Source: Streptomyces sp. MBT53 (GTDB taxonomy: Bacteria; Actinomycetota; Actinomycetes; Streptomycetales; Streptomycetaceae). Taken from it: a stretch of 61,798 nucleotides of DNA. The notes under the pieces are model-generated. The model was given only the letters and a program-made list of their open reading frames with translations, ran no database searches and was not told the DNA's origin. Shown in pieces: positions 26,038-35,571 of the stretch (the first letter of the stretch is position 1; each line of letters opens with the position of its first letter). A program made the position numbers and the translations under genes. The stretch lies in the NCBI RefSeq assembly GCF_016654115.1, contig NZ_JAEQAZ010000032.1, positions 1-61,798 on the forward strand, read 5' to 3'.

Positions 26038-28227
26038 GTGAAGCAGGTTGTACAGAACTACAAGAGCGGCGAGCTGGCGGTGCTCGACGTTCCGGTACCG
26101 GGGTGCAAGCCGGGCGGGGTGCTGGTGCGCAGCGCCTACTCGCTGATATCCACCGGCACCGAGCTCATGAAGGTGTCCGAGGCCGGCATGTCGATGCTGG
26201 GCAAGGCCCGCTCCCGGCCGGACCAGGTGGCCAAGGTCATGCAGAGCGTGGCCACCAACGGACTGCCCGCCACCTACCGCAAGGTGATGGGCAAGCTCGA
26301 CTCCTACACCCCGCTGGGCTACTCGCTGTGCGGGGTCGTCGAGCAGGTCGGCGCCGGCATCGACGACGTGAAGGTCGGCGACCTGGTGGCCTGCGCGGGC
26401 AACGAGCACGCGCTGCACGCCGAGCTGAACTGGGTGCCGAAGAACCTCTACGCCCCCGTCCCCGAAGGACTCGCGCCGCAGCACGCCGCCTTCGGCACCG
26501 TCGGCTCGATCGCGATGCAGGGCGTCCGCCAGGGCGAGCCCCAGCTCGGCGAGGTCGCCCTCGTCATCGGCCTCGGCCTGATCGGACAGCTGGTCGTCCA
26601 GCTCCTCACCGCCGCCGGAGTCCGCGTGGTCGGCGCCGACCCGGACCCGGCGCGCTGCGAACTCGCCGAGCGCCTCGGCGCCGCGGCCTGCGGCGACCCC
26701 GCCTCCGCCGCCGTGGAAGCGGCCGTCGCCGAACTCACCGACGGCCACGGCGTCGACCAGGTCTTCCTGGCCGCGGGCGGCGGCAGCAACCAGCCCGTCG
26801 AGCTGGCCGCCCACCTCGCACGGGACCGCGGCCGGGTCGTCGACATCGGCAAGTGCCGCCTCGACCTGCCCTGGAACGCGTACTACGAGAAGGAACTCGA
26901 CGTCCGCTTCTCGCGCTCCTACGGCCCCGGCCGCTACGACCCGTCGTACGAACTGGAGGGCCGCGACTACCCGATCGGCTACGTCCGCTGGACCGAGCGC
27001 CGCAACCTGGCCTGCTTCCTCGACCTCGTCGCCCGCGGCCGCGTCGACGTGGAGCCCCTGGTCTCCCACATCGCCGACTTCGACGACGCCGTGGAGACGT
27101 ACCAGCGCCTGAAAGACGGCGAGTTGAAGGCCGTCGCCGTGCTGTTCCGCTACCCCGAGCAGACGGAGGAGGCGGGGGAGCCGGAGGCCCCGTCGGTGGC
27201 CGTGCCCGCGGTGCCTGCCGCCACCAAGGTGTCCGCCCAGGCCCGGTCCGCGAAGACTCCGGTGCGTCTCGCGTTCGTCGGCGCCGGCAACTACGCGACG
27301 TCGATGCTGCTGCCGCACCTGGCCCGGCGCGAGGGCGTCGAGCTGGCGACCGTCGTCACCACGACGGCGCTCTCCGGGGCCAACGCGCAGCGGAAGTTCG
27401 GCTTCGCCCAGGCGACCACCGACCTCGACGCCGTCCTCGGCGACAAGTCCGTCGACGCCGTGTTCGTGGTCACCCGGCACAGCTCGCACGCCGAACTGAC
27501 CCGGCAGGCGCTGCTCGCAGGCAAGACCGTGTTCGTGGAGAAGCCCCTCGCCCTCACCGAGGACGAGCTGGCCGGCGTCCTCGCGGCGGTCGAGGAGTCC
27601 GGCAACGACCGCCTCCAGGTCGGCTTCAACCGCCGCTTCGCACCGCTGCTGACGGAGGCCAAGGAGCGGTTCGGCGCCCGGACCGGTCCGGCGAACCTGC
27701 GCTACCTCGTCAACGCGGGCAAGCTCCAGCACGGCAGCTGGTACCTCCAACAGGGCGCCGAGGGCTCGCGGTTCGCCGGTGAGGGCGGCCACTTCATCGA
27801 CACGGCGAGCTGGCTCCTCGACGCCGACCCGGTCTCCGTGTACGCGACGGCCGCGCCCGGCAACGAGGACCTCCAGGCTGTCCTGCGCTACCCGGACGGA
27901 TCCACCGCCACCATCAGCTACGTCACCACCGGCGCCTCCGGCTTCCCCAAGGAGACCCTGGACCTGGTCGGGGACGGCAAGGTGCTGCGGCTCGACGACT
28001 TCGTCCGTGCCTCGGTCCACGGCCCCAAGAAGTGGGTCAGTTCGCGGCTGCCCAAGGCCCGGGACAAGGGGCAGAACGCCGAACTCGCCGCGTTCGTCAA
28101 GGCAGTTCGGACCGGTGGACCCATGCCGGTGCCGCTGGAGTCGCTGGTCGCCACCACGGCGGCCACCCTCGCCGTGGGCACCGGTCTGGCCGCCGGTGCT
28201 CCGGTGACGTTGGCGAGGACGCCATGA
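26038..28227 (+). CDS. Bi-domain oxidoreductase: zinc-type MDR dehydrogenase plus Gfo/Idh/MocA
   Basis: A 729-aa natural fusion. Residues 1 to about 385 are a medium-chain dehydrogenase with LISTGTELMKVSEAG, GYSLCGVVEQVGAG and the Rossmann loop LVIGLGLIGQLVVQLL. An Ala/Pro/Glu-rich linker (about 380-410) follows. Residues about 411-729 are a Gfo/Idh/MocA dehydrogenase with RLAFVGAGNYATSML, VFVEKPLALTEDEL and GGHFIDTASWLL. GTG 26038 has AGGAG about 6 nt upstream. The stop overlaps the heparinase-like gene (ATGA). The fusion followed by a heparinase-like gene is, to my knowledge, a recurrent pair in polysaccharide clusters. It presumably oxidises or epimerises a sugar hydroxyl; substrate unknown. 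Confidence 0.9.
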   Translation: MKQVVQNYKSGELAVLDVPVPGCKPGGVLVRSAYSLISTGTELMKVSEAGMSMLGKARSRPDQVAKVMQSVATNGLPATYRKVMGKLDSYTPLGYSLCGVVEQVGAGIDDVKVGDLVACAGNEHALHAELNWVPKNLYAPVPEGLAPQHAAFGTVGSIAMQGVRQGEPQLGEVALVIGLGLIGQLVVQLLTAAGVRVVGADPDPARCELAERLGAAACGDPASAAVEAAVAELTDGHGVDQVFLAAGGGSNQPVELAAHLARDRGRVVDIGKCRLDLPWNAYYEKELDVRFSRSYGPGRYDPSYELEGRDYPIGYVRWTERRNLACFLDLVARGRVDVEPLVSHIADFDDAVETYQRLKDGELKAVAVLFRYPEQTEEAGEPEAPSVAVPAVPAATKVSAQARSAKTPVRLAFVGAGNYATSMLLPHLARREGVELATVVTTTALSGANAQRKFGFAQATTDLDAVLGDKSVDAVFVVTRHSSHAELTRQALLAGKTVFVEKPLALTEDELAGVLAAVEESGNDRLQVGFNRRFAPLLTEAKERFGARTGPANLRYLVNAGKLQHGSWYLQQGAEGSRFAGEGGHFIDTASWLLDADPVSVYATAAPGNEDLQAVLRYPDGSTATISYVTTGASGFPKETLDLVGDGKVLRLDDFVRASVHGPKKWVSSRLPKARDKGQNAELAAFVKAVRTGGPMPVPLESLVATTAATLAVGTGLAAGAPVTLARTP

Positions 28228-30194
28228 CCATGAGCGCGGGCTGGTACCTGCGCCGGCTCTCCCGGATGGGCCCGCGCGAGATCGCGGGCCGGGCGGGCGA
28301 CACCGTGCGCAGACGGCGGTGGCGTTCGGCGCGGCCCGACTCCCCGAGCGTGACCGGCGCCCGGTTCACCGCCGTCCTGCCCGCGGGCACGGCCGCCGCG
28401 GTGCCGCCGGACGCCGTGAAACGCCTTGTAGCCGAGGCGGACCAACTCATGGCCGGGCACGCCGAGTTCTTCGGAGTGGTCCGCGACGACCTCACCGACC
28501 CGGACTGGTCCTACGACCCGAAGACCGGGCGCCGGGCCCCGTCCGGCTACGCCTTCGACGTGCCGTACCGCGACGAGGAGTCGGCCGGGGACATCAAGCA
28601 GATCTGGGAGCCGTCCCGGCACCAGTACCTCACCGTCCTCGCCGCCGCCTACGCGACCACCGGGGACGAGCGGTACGCCGAGCGTGTCGCCGCGCACCTG
28701 CGGTCGTGGTGGAAGGCCAACCCGCCGCTGTCCGGCGTGCATTGGATCAGCGGCATCGAGCTGGGCATCCGGCTGCTGTCCTGGGTGTGGATCCGCCGAC
28801 TGCTCGACGGCTGGGAGGGCGCGGCCGAGCTGTTCGAGGACAACCCGGTCGCCCTGAACCAGATCTGGCACCACCAGCGCTGGCTGGCCGCCTTCCCCAG
28901 CCGGGGCTCCTCGGCGAACAACCACGTCATCGCCGAGACCGCCGGACAGTTCGCCGCGGCCTGCGCCTTCAACTGGTTCTCCTCGTCGGCGCGTTGGCGC
29001 TCCGAAGCGCTGCGGTCGCTGGACCGGGAGCTGCGCGCCAACACCTTCGACTCCGGTCTCAACCGCGAACTGGCCACCGAGTACCACGGACTCGTCCTGG
29101 AACTCGGCCTGGCCGCACTGGCCGAGGCCGACGCCGCCGACGTGCCGGTGCCCGATTCGCTCCGGCTGGTGCTGCTGCGGATGACCGACGCGCTCGCCGC
29201 CGTGGTGGACAACCGGCTGCGACCGCCCCGCCAGGGGGACGCGGACGACGGCTTCGGCCTGATCCTGGACGGCGAGGGCACCGACCGCTGGGGCTCGCTC
29301 CTCGCCACCGGCGAGGCCGTGTTCGGCCGGCTCGACTGGTGGCCCGCGGTCACCGGCACCGACGTGCGCACCCCGCTGCTGGCCGCGCTCATCAGGCCGT
29401 ACGCGAAGGACGGCACCGCCCGCCCGGCGACCAGGCCCGACCGCTTCGCCGACGCGGGGCTCACCGTCCTGCGCGGTCCGGAGGAGATCTGGTGCCGCTG
29501 CGACGGCGGTCCGCACGGCTTCCTGTCCATCGCCGCGCACGCCCACGCCGACGCGCTGTCCGTGGAGGTACGGCACGACGGCATCGACGTGCTCGCCGAC
29601 CCGGGGACGTACTGCTACCACGGGCAGCCCGAGTGGCGGGAGTACTTCCGCTCGACCCTCGGCCACAACACCCTCCAGCTGGACGGCGGAGACCAGTCGG
29701 TCTCGGGCGGCCCGTTCCTGTGGACCCGGCACGCCCGCACCCGCGTGCTGGACGTGGACAACTCCGGTGCGGGGGTGGCCCGTTGGGCCGCCGAGCACGA
29801 CGGCTACCAGGGCTCGGTGCACCGCCGCCGGGTGGAACTCACCGCCGAGAGGCAGGAGTTGAGGATCGTCGACGAGGTGCGCGGCGGCCCGCGCCGGGAC
29901 GTGCGGCTGGCGTTCCACCTCGGACCCGAGATCGCCGCGGACCTGGTGGGACACCGCGCGGTGCTCACCTGGATCCGCGACGGCGAGGGGCGTTCCGCCG
30001 TGCTCGACCTGCCGGAGCAACTGTCCTGGCAGGCGCACCGCGGCGAGAGCGGACCGCCGCTGGGCTGGTACTCCGCCGGATTCGGGCGCAAGGAACCCAC
30101 CACCACGCTGATCGGCACCGGCTCCGCCGACGGCACGGACGGGTTCACCACCGTGCTCGGGTTCCGCGGCCAGGGGGGCGAGTGCGGAACATGA
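28224..30194 (+). CDS. Heparinase II/III / alginate-lyase-family protein
   Basis: A 656-aa protein with no signal peptide. It has an (alpha/alpha) toroid N-terminal region (IWEPSRHQYLTVLAAAYATT, WISGIELGIRLLSWVWI, SSANNHVIAETAGQFAA) and a C-terminal beta-sandwich (HAHADALSVEVRHDGIDVLA, STLGHNTLQLDGGDQS). HAHAD and the NNH motif match the catalytic surroundings of heparinase II/III enzymes. Lacking an export signal, it probably acts on, or serves as a scaffold for, cytoplasmic intermediates rather than degrading finished polymer. ATG 28224 overlaps the stop of the two-domain oxidoreductase and its own stop overlaps the next start. The fold fits a polymer containing uronic acid. Confidence 0.88.
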   Translation: MTMSAGWYLRRLSRMGPREIAGRAGDTVRRRRWRSARPDSPSVTGARFTAVLPAGTAAAVPPDAVKRLVAEADQLMAGHAEFFGVVRDDLTDPDWSYDPKTGRRAPSGYAFDVPYRDEESAGDIKQIWEPSRHQYLTVLAAAYATTGDERYAERVAAHLRSWWKANPPLSGVHWISGIELGIRLLSWVWIRRLLDGWEGAAELFEDNPVALNQIWHHQRWLAAFPSRGSSANNHVIAETAGQFAAACAFNWFSSSARWRSEALRSLDRELRANTFDSGLNRELATEYHGLVLELGLAALAEADAADVPVPDSLRLVLLRMTDALAAVVDNRLRPPRQGDADDGFGLILDGEGTDRWGSLLATGEAVFGRLDWWPAVTGTDVRTPLLAALIRPYAKDGTARPATRPDRFADAGLTVLRGPEEIWCRCDGGPHGFLSIAAHAHADALSVEVRHDGIDVLADPGTYCYHGQPEWREYFRSTLGHNTLQLDGGDQSVSGGPFLWTRHARTRVLDVDNSGAGVARWAAEHDGYQGSVHRRRVELTAERQELRIVDEVRGGPRRDVRLAFHLGPEIAADLVGHRAVLTWIRDGEGRSAVLDLPEQLSWQAHRGESGPPLGWYSAGFGRKEPTTTLIGTGSADGTDGFTTVLGFRGQGGECGT

Positions 30195-31726
30195 GACGGC
30201 ACTGGGCGTCGGCGGTGGCACCGCTGGCGCTGATCCTGCTGACGGCGACCGGCTGCGACAGCGCGTCGAGCGCCCCGGCCACGACGAAGCCGAGCGCCGC
30301 GCCGTCCACGGCCACGTCCGCCGCCCGGTCCGTGGCCCGGGTGTGCGCCAACCCCGCCGCCGGACCGGCGAAGGCGCCTGCCGGTGCGGTGACCGTGGAC
30401 CCCAAGGTGGTCGGCGACCTGGCGACGAAGACCAAGAACAGCCCCCCGAACACCACGTTCTGGCTCAAGCCGGGCACGCACAGGTTGGAACACGACCGCT
30501 TCGCCCAGGTCATCCCCAAGAAGGGAGACCACTACATCGGCGCGCCCGGCGCGGTGTTCGACGGCAAGAAGGTCAACCAGTACGCCTTCACCGGCAACGC
30601 CGCCGACGTCACCATCCGCTATCTCACCGTGCAGGGATTCGTCGCGCCTCAGGACGAGGGCGTCGTCAACCACGACTCGGCCGACGGATGGGTCATCGAG
30701 CACTCGACGATCAAGGACAACTCCGGCGCCGGACTGATGGCCGGCGCCCGCCAGCAGGTCCGCGCCGACTGCCTGCGCGACAACGGCCAGTACGGCATGA
30801 ACGCCTACAAGGGCAACGGCCCCCTCACCGGCCTGGTGGTCCAGGGCAACGAGATCGTCGGCAACAACACCGGCGACTGGGAGCGGAAGAAGAAGGGCTG
30901 CGGCTGCACCGGAGGCATCAAGTTCTGGGAGGTCAACGGCGCCGACATCAGCGGGAACTGGGTGCACGACAACCGCGGTGCCGGGCTGTGGGCGGACACC
31001 AACAACAACGACTTCCTCATCGAGAACAACGTGATCGAGGCCAACGACGGTGCCGCACTGATCTACGAGACCAGCTACAACGCGGTCATCAAGGACAACA
31101 CGATCCGGCGCAACAACTGGGTCGAGGGCCGCAAGGCGGCCGACAGCGGCGACAACTTCCCGTACGCGACGATCTACCTGTCCGAGTCCGGCGGCGAACC
31201 CCGGGTCCCGGCCCGCACCGACAAGATCGAGATCTACGGCAACGTGCTGGAGAACAACTGGTCCGGGATCACCCTCTGGGAGAACGCCGACCGGTTCTGC
31301 AACAGCCCCGCCAACACCTCGTCCGGCGACTGCACCCTGCTGGTGAAGAAGACGAGCAGCTGCGTGCGGCCGGCGATCACCAAGGCACCGCTCTTCTCCG
31401 ACTGCCGGTGGAAGACCCAGCGGGTGGACATCCACGACAACCGCTTCGTGCTCGACGAGTCCGTCGTCAAGTGCACGGAGATGTGCGACCGCATGGGGGT
31501 GCTCTCCAACTACGGCACCTATCCGGACTGGTCGCCGTACCACGGCGAAGGGGTGGCCGACGCCATCACCGAGAAACAGCACAACAGTTGGCACGACAAC
31601 GTCTACGTCGGGCCGTGGAAGTTCGTCGCCGAGGACCAGAGCAAGGTGCTCGACTTCGGCCAGTGGCAGACCGCCCCGTACCAGCAGGACAAGGGCAGCA
31701 CCCTCGACCTCCAGGCAGGTGGTTGA
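30191..31726 (+). CDS. Lipoprotein with right-handed parallel beta-helix (pectate-lyase/epimerase-like)
   Basis: A 511-aa surface lipoprotein: the lipobox LLTATGC puts the anchor at C22, followed by a Ser/Thr/Ala-rich linker. The body is a parallel beta-helix with repeated N/D-rich turns, such as VIEHSTIKDNSGAGLMAGAR, IVGNNTGDWERK, WVHDNRGAGLWADTNNNDFL and VIEANDGAALIYE. Beta-helix proteins of this kind include alginate C5-epimerases (AlgG) and polysaccharide lyases. I see no clear DPHD epimerase motif, so it may be a lyase, an epimerase variant or a binding scaffold. Extra cysteines (KKGCGCTGG, SSCVRPA, CTEMC) suggest disulfides. ATG 30191 overlaps the previous stop. Confidence 0.85.
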   Translation: MRRHWASAVAPLALILLTATGCDSASSAPATTKPSAAPSTATSAARSVARVCANPAAGPAKAPAGAVTVDPKVVGDLATKTKNSPPNTTFWLKPGTHRLEHDRFAQVIPKKGDHYIGAPGAVFDGKKVNQYAFTGNAADVTIRYLTVQGFVAPQDEGVVNHDSADGWVIEHSTIKDNSGAGLMAGARQQVRADCLRDNGQYGMNAYKGNGPLTGLVVQGNEIVGNNTGDWERKKKGCGCTGGIKFWEVNGADISGNWVHDNRGAGLWADTNNNDFLIENNVIEANDGAALIYETSYNAVIKDNTIRRNNWVEGRKAADSGDNFPYATIYLSESGGEPRVPARTDKIEIYGNVLENNWSGITLWENADRFCNSPANTSSGDCTLLVKKTSSCVRPAITKAPLFSDCRWKTQRVDIHDNRFVLDESVVKCTEMCDRMGVLSNYGTYPDWSPYHGEGVADAITEKQHNSWHDNVYVGPWKFVAEDQSKVLDFGQWQTAPYQQDKGSTLDLQAGG

Positions 31727-31727
31727 G

Positions 31728-33077
31728 ATGAGCGAGAACTCGACGCGCGGACCGGACCCGGCGCAGACGCCGCCCGGCGCCGCACCGCGCCCGGCCGGCA
31801 CACCGAAGATCGTCGGGCTCGTCTGGGGGCTGCTGGTCCTCAACACGCTCGGCTCCGCCGGGGCGAAGACCATCGTCCCGCTGCCCCGCTCCCTCATCCA
31901 GATGGTCACCATGGGCTCGCTGGTCGCCGCGTTCGGCCTGGCACTCCTGGTCAACCAGCGGGTGCGCATCAGGTCCAGCGCCTACGTGCTGCTGCTCAGC
32001 CTGCTGCTGGTGTCCAGCGTGATCTCCAGCGCGAGCCTGGAGTCCGGGATGGGCGCGCTGTTCCGCTGCTTCCGGCTGACGCTCTTCGTCGGCACCCTGT
32101 GGCTGCTCAGCCGCTGGTGGGACGGCAGCCTCACGTTCGTCCGGTACCACATCCGGGCCTACTTCGCGGTCCTCGGCTCGGTCGCCCTCGGCCTGCTCGT
32201 CTCCCCGGGCAAGGCCCTGCCCGACCTCTACGGCGGACGCCTCGTCGGCGCGCTGTGGCCGCTCACCCCGCCCCAGATCGGGCAGTACGCGGCGGTCATC
32301 ATCGGGCTCACCGCGCTGCTCGTCATCGGCAGACGGACCGACCGGACCAGCGCCGTGCTGGTCATCGTGCCGTCGCTGGTGCTGCTCGCGCTGACCCACA
32401 CCCGGACGGCCACGCTCGGCCTGCTGCTCGGGCTGACGCTGGCGATCGGCTCGCTCATCCTGACCAGCGCAGCGGCCCGCCGCTTCTTCAGCTGGTCGGT
32501 GCTGATCTCCGTGGTGGCCGCGGTCGGCTTCGCCTCCGCGCTGCAGACCTGGTTCCTGCGCGGACAGAGCCAGGAGAACTTCTCCAGTCTCACCGGCCGG
32601 GCCAAGGTCTGGAACGCCCTGCTGGCAGAGCCCCGGTCGACCGCGCAGCAGCTGTTCGGCGTCGGCCTCGGCGACAAGTCCTTCGGCGGGCTGCCGATCG
32701 ACAACAGCTGGCTGGCCGTCTACAACGAGCAGGGCCTGGTCGGTGTCACTCTCGTCGCGGTGATCATCGTCGTGCTGGGCAGTGTCGCGCTGCTGCGCCC
32801 GCCCTCGCTCCAGCGGGCCCGCGCGATCTTCCTGATCAGCTACTGCGCGATCGCCTCGTACACCGAGGCCGGCCTCGGCGACGCCTCGCCGTATCTGCTC
32901 CATCTGGCCCTGGCCGCCTCGCTGTTGGCGGCACCCGCCCAGGCCGCTCCGCTGTCGACGCAGCCGGGGAAGCCGCTCGGCAGGCCGCTCGCGAAGCCTC
33001 TCTCGAAGACCTTCGCGAAGTCCGAGGCCCCTCGACGGCACGTCCCGCGCTGGGCCCGTGGCTCGGAGGTGAACTGA
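31728..33077 (+). CDS. Wzy/O-antigen-ligase-like polysaccharide polymerase
   Basis: A 449-aa polytopic membrane protein, about ten hydrophobic segments, starting after a 30-aa Pro-rich cytoplasmic N terminus. The large extracytoplasmic loop includes QSQENFSSLTGRAKVWNALL and GVGLGDKSFGGLPIDNSWL, where the SLTGR...W and GxG...DNxxL arrangement is typical of the O-antigen ligase/polymerase (Wzy_C) family. The C-terminal tail is basic with a repeated PLGRPLAKPLSK pattern. ATG 31728 is preferred over the in-frame GTG 31719, which would lie inside the previous gene. It should polymerise the lipid-linked repeat units exported by the flippase at 39305. Confidence 0.85.
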   Translation: MSENSTRGPDPAQTPPGAAPRPAGTPKIVGLVWGLLVLNTLGSAGAKTIVPLPRSLIQMVTMGSLVAAFGLALLVNQRVRIRSSAYVLLLSLLLVSSVISSASLESGMGALFRCFRLTLFVGTLWLLSRWWDGSLTFVRYHIRAYFAVLGSVALGLLVSPGKALPDLYGGRLVGALWPLTPPQIGQYAAVIIGLTALLVIGRRTDRTSAVLVIVPSLVLLALTHTRTATLGLLLGLTLAIGSLILTSAAARRFFSWSVLISVVAAVGFASALQTWFLRGQSQENFSSLTGRAKVWNALLAEPRSTAQQLFGVGLGDKSFGGLPIDNSWLAVYNEQGLVGVTLVAVIIVVLGSVALLRPPSLQRARAIFLISYCAIASYTEAGLGDASPYLLHLALAASLLAAPAQAAPLSTQPGKPLGRPLAKPLSKTFAKSEAPRRHVPRWARGSEVN

Positions 33078-33079
33078 GC

Positions 33080-34321
33080 ATGCACGTCCTCGTGGTGCAC
33101 AACCGCTACAACTCGGCGCAGCCGAGCGGGGAGAACAACGTCGTCGACCAGGAGGTGGAGCTGCTGCGCGCGGCCGGCCACCGGGTCGAGCTGTTCGAGC
33201 GCCGTAGTGACGACATCGGCGGACGCTCCCTCCTCGGCAAGGTCGCGGTGCCGCTCCTGGTGCCGTGGAACCCGGCCGTGCGCAAGGAGCTGGCGGCCAA
33301 GCTGCGCGCCGAGCGACCGGACGTGGTGCACGTCCACAACGTGTTCCCGCTCCTGTCGCCCGCGGTCCTCGCCGCCTGCGCCGACGCCGGAGTGCCAGCT
33401 GTCGCCACGCTCCACAACTACACGCAGGTCTGCCCGCCCGGCACCCTCCAGCGGGACGGCCGGCCGTGCACCGAGTGCGTCGGCTCGACCCCGCTGCCCG
33501 CCGTCCGGCACGGCTGCTACCGCAACTCCAGCCTCGCCACCGTGCCGCTCGCGGTCAGCCTGTCGGTCAACCGGAAGCGCTGGTGGACCGGCGTCGAGCG
33601 TTTCCTCTGCATCTCCGCCGCGCAGCGCGACGTCCTGGTGACCTCCGGCATGCCGGCCGAACGCCTCGCGGTGAAGCACAACTTCGTCCCCGAACCGGAC
33701 ATCCGCCGGGAGGGTGGGGGCGAGCAGCTGCTCTATCTCGGCCGGCTCGCGGAGGCCAAGGGCGTACGGCTGCTCATGGCCGCGTGGGACGAGATCGCGG
33801 CGGGCGGAGGTGTCGGCGTCCCGCTCGCGATCGCCGGCACCGGGCCGCTGGAGAAAGAGGTCGTCTCCTGGGCGGCCGGCCGCGACGACGTGCGCTACGT
33901 CGGCCTGCTGGACCCGGCGGAGTGCCGCAAGGCCATCGCGCGGTCCGTCGCCGTCGTCGCGCCCTCGACCTGGCTAGAGGCGTTCGGCCTCGTGGTCGTG
34001 GAGGCGATGGCGGCCGGGGTGCCGACCGTCGCCGCAGGGCACGGCGCCTTCGTCGAACTCGTCGAGGACGGCGTCACCGGGCTGCTGCACACGCCGGGCG
34101 ACGCCGCCTCGCTCGCGGCCGGCATCCGCCGGATCGCGGCCGACCCGGACCGCAACCGGGAGATGGGCGAGGCGGCCCGTCACCGTTACGAGCAGGGATT
34201 CAGCCCGGCCGTCGGCCTGGAGCGCCTGCTGGAGGAGTACCGCACCGCGATCGCGGGACGGTCAGCACTGGCTCGCGGTGGGGACACCCACGCGGGCAGG
34301 GGGGATGGGGAGAGCACATGA
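33080..34321 (+). CDS. Glycosyltransferase family 4
   Basis: A 413-aa GT-B enzyme. The acceptor half begins HVLVVHNRYNSAQPSGENNV and has VVHVHNVFPLLSPAVL and LHNYTQVCPPGTLQRDGRPC, an arrangement seen in family 4 capsule transferases. The donor half has LLYLGRLAEAKGVRLLMAAW, APSTWLEAFGLVVVEAMAAG and HGAFVELVEDGVTGLL, including the E-x7-E motif. ATG 33080 lies 2 bp after the Wzy-like stop; the stop overlaps the methyltransferase start (ATGA). One of three extending transferases in the operon. Confidence 0.9.
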   Translation: MHVLVVHNRYNSAQPSGENNVVDQEVELLRAAGHRVELFERRSDDIGGRSLLGKVAVPLLVPWNPAVRKELAAKLRAERPDVVHVHNVFPLLSPAVLAACADAGVPAVATLHNYTQVCPPGTLQRDGRPCTECVGSTPLPAVRHGCYRNSSLATVPLAVSLSVNRKRWWTGVERFLCISAAQRDVLVTSGMPAERLAVKHNFVPEPDIRREGGGEQLLYLGRLAEAKGVRLLMAAWDEIAAGGGVGVPLAIAGTGPLEKEVVSWAAGRDDVRYVGLLDPAECRKAIARSVAVVAPSTWLEAFGLVVVEAMAAGVPTVAAGHGAFVELVEDGVTGLLHTPGDAASLAAGIRRIAADPDRNREMGEAARHRYEQGFSPAVGLERLLEEYRTAIAGRSALARGGDTHAGRGDGEST

Positions 34322-35571
34322 CACGATGCCGACTCTGCGGCTCGGAAGCGACGGCGAGCGTCGTCGACCTGGGGGCGACACCGCCGTGTGAGAGCTTTCT
34401 CGCCGCGGACCAACTGGACCTGCCGGAACCGGCGTACCCGCTGCATCTGCGGGTCTGCACCGACTGCTGGCTGGCGCAGATACCGCCGCTGATCACGCCG
34501 GAGGAGACGTTCAAGGAGTACGCCTACTTCTCCTCCTTCTCGACCTCCTGGGTGGAGCACGCGCGCACGTTCGTCGAGGGCGCGGTGGACCGCCTCGGCC
34601 TCGGCACCGACTCCTTCGTGGTCGAGGTCGCGAGCAACGACGGCTATCTGCTGCGGCACGTGGTGGACCGGGGGATCCGCTGCCTGGGCATCGAGCCCTC
34701 GGTGAACGTCGGCGCCGCGGCCCGCGAGGCGGGTGTGCCCACGTTCACGGACTTCCTGAGCCCCGAGACCGGCGCGACCGTCCGCGCCGAGCACGGCCCG
34801 GCGAACCTGGTCGTCGCCAACAACGTGTACGCGCACATCCCCGACGTGGTCGGCTTCACCCAGGGCCTGCGCGCCCTGGTCGCCGACGACGGCTGGGTCT
34901 CCATCGAGGTGCAGCACCTGCTGACCCTGATCGAGGACAACCAGTACGACACGATCTACCACGAGCACTTCCAGTACTACACGGTCGCCTCCGCGATCCG
35001 GGCCCTCGCCAGCGGCGGACTCACGCTGGTGGACGTCGAGTTGGTGCCCACGCACGGCGGCTCCATCCGCCTGTGGTCCCGCCCGGCCGAGGTCGCGGGG
35101 GAGCCCTCGCAGCGGGTGGCCGACGTACTGGCCCGCGAAAAGGCCGCCGGGCTGGAGGAGTTGGCCGGGTACACCGAGTTCTCCGCCCGGGTCGCCAAGG
35201 TCCGCCGCGATCTGCTGCGGTTCCTCATCGACGCGGCCGACCGCGGCGAGACGGTCGTCGGCTACGGCGCCCCCGGCAAGGGCAACACCCTGCTCAACCA
35301 CTGTGGCATCCGCCCCGACCTGCTCGCGTACACGGTCGACCGGAACCCGTACAAGCACGGCCGGTTCACCCCCGGCACCCGCATCCCGATCCTCCCGCCC
35401 GAGCAGATCGCGGTCGACAAACCGGACTACGTCCTCGTCCTCCCGTGGAACCTGCGGGCCGAACTGGTCGAGCAACTGGCCTACGTCCACGAGTGGGGCG
35501 GCCGGCTCGTTTTCCCCATCCCCGAACTGAGCATCGTCGAGGTCGAGCGGTCGAAAGAGGTCACAGCATGA
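34318..35571 (+). CDS. Nucleotide-sugar C-methyltransferase (TylCIII/TcaB9 type)
   Basis: A 417-aa SAM-dependent enzyme with the three-domain plan of sugar C-methyltransferases. An N-terminal zinc domain has C4, C7, C47 and C50; the class I SAM fold contains VVEVASNDGYLLRHV; and the catalytic segment is YDTIYHEHFQYYT. The C-terminal sugar-binding domain starts ETVVGYGAPGKGNTLLN. Such enzymes methylate C3 (or C5) of 4-keto-deoxy nucleotide sugars to give branched sugars. ATG 34318 and its own stop overlap neighbours by 4 bp. Directly followed by the cytidylyltransferase, it points to a branched-chain residue in the polymer. Confidence 0.9.
   Translation: MTRCRLCGSEATASVVDLGATPPCESFLAADQLDLPEPAYPLHLRVCTDCWLAQIPPLITPEETFKEYAYFSSFSTSWVEHARTFVEGAVDRLGLGTDSFVVEVASNDGYLLRHVVDRGIRCLGIEPSVNVGAAAREAGVPTFTDFLSPETGATVRAEHGPANLVVANNVYAHIPDVVGFTQGLRALVADDGWVSIEVQHLLTLIEDNQYDTIYHEHFQYYTVASAIRALASGGLTLVDVELVPTHGGSIRLWSRPAEVAGEPSQRVADVLAREKAAGLEELAGYTEFSARVAKVRRDLLRFLIDAADRGETVVGYGAPGKGNTLLNHCGIRPDLLAYTVDRNPYKHGRFTPGTRIPILPPEQIAVDKPDYVLVLPWNLRAELVEQLAYVHEWGGRLVFPIPELSIVEVERSKEVTA

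Noticed and set aside
22888..28020. A 1710-codon open frame on the minus strand
   Set aside because: Antisense to the Wzz2, AsnB and two-domain oxidoreductase genes; Val/Gly/Asp/Arg-rich composition typical of a GC-bias shadow, no family motifs.
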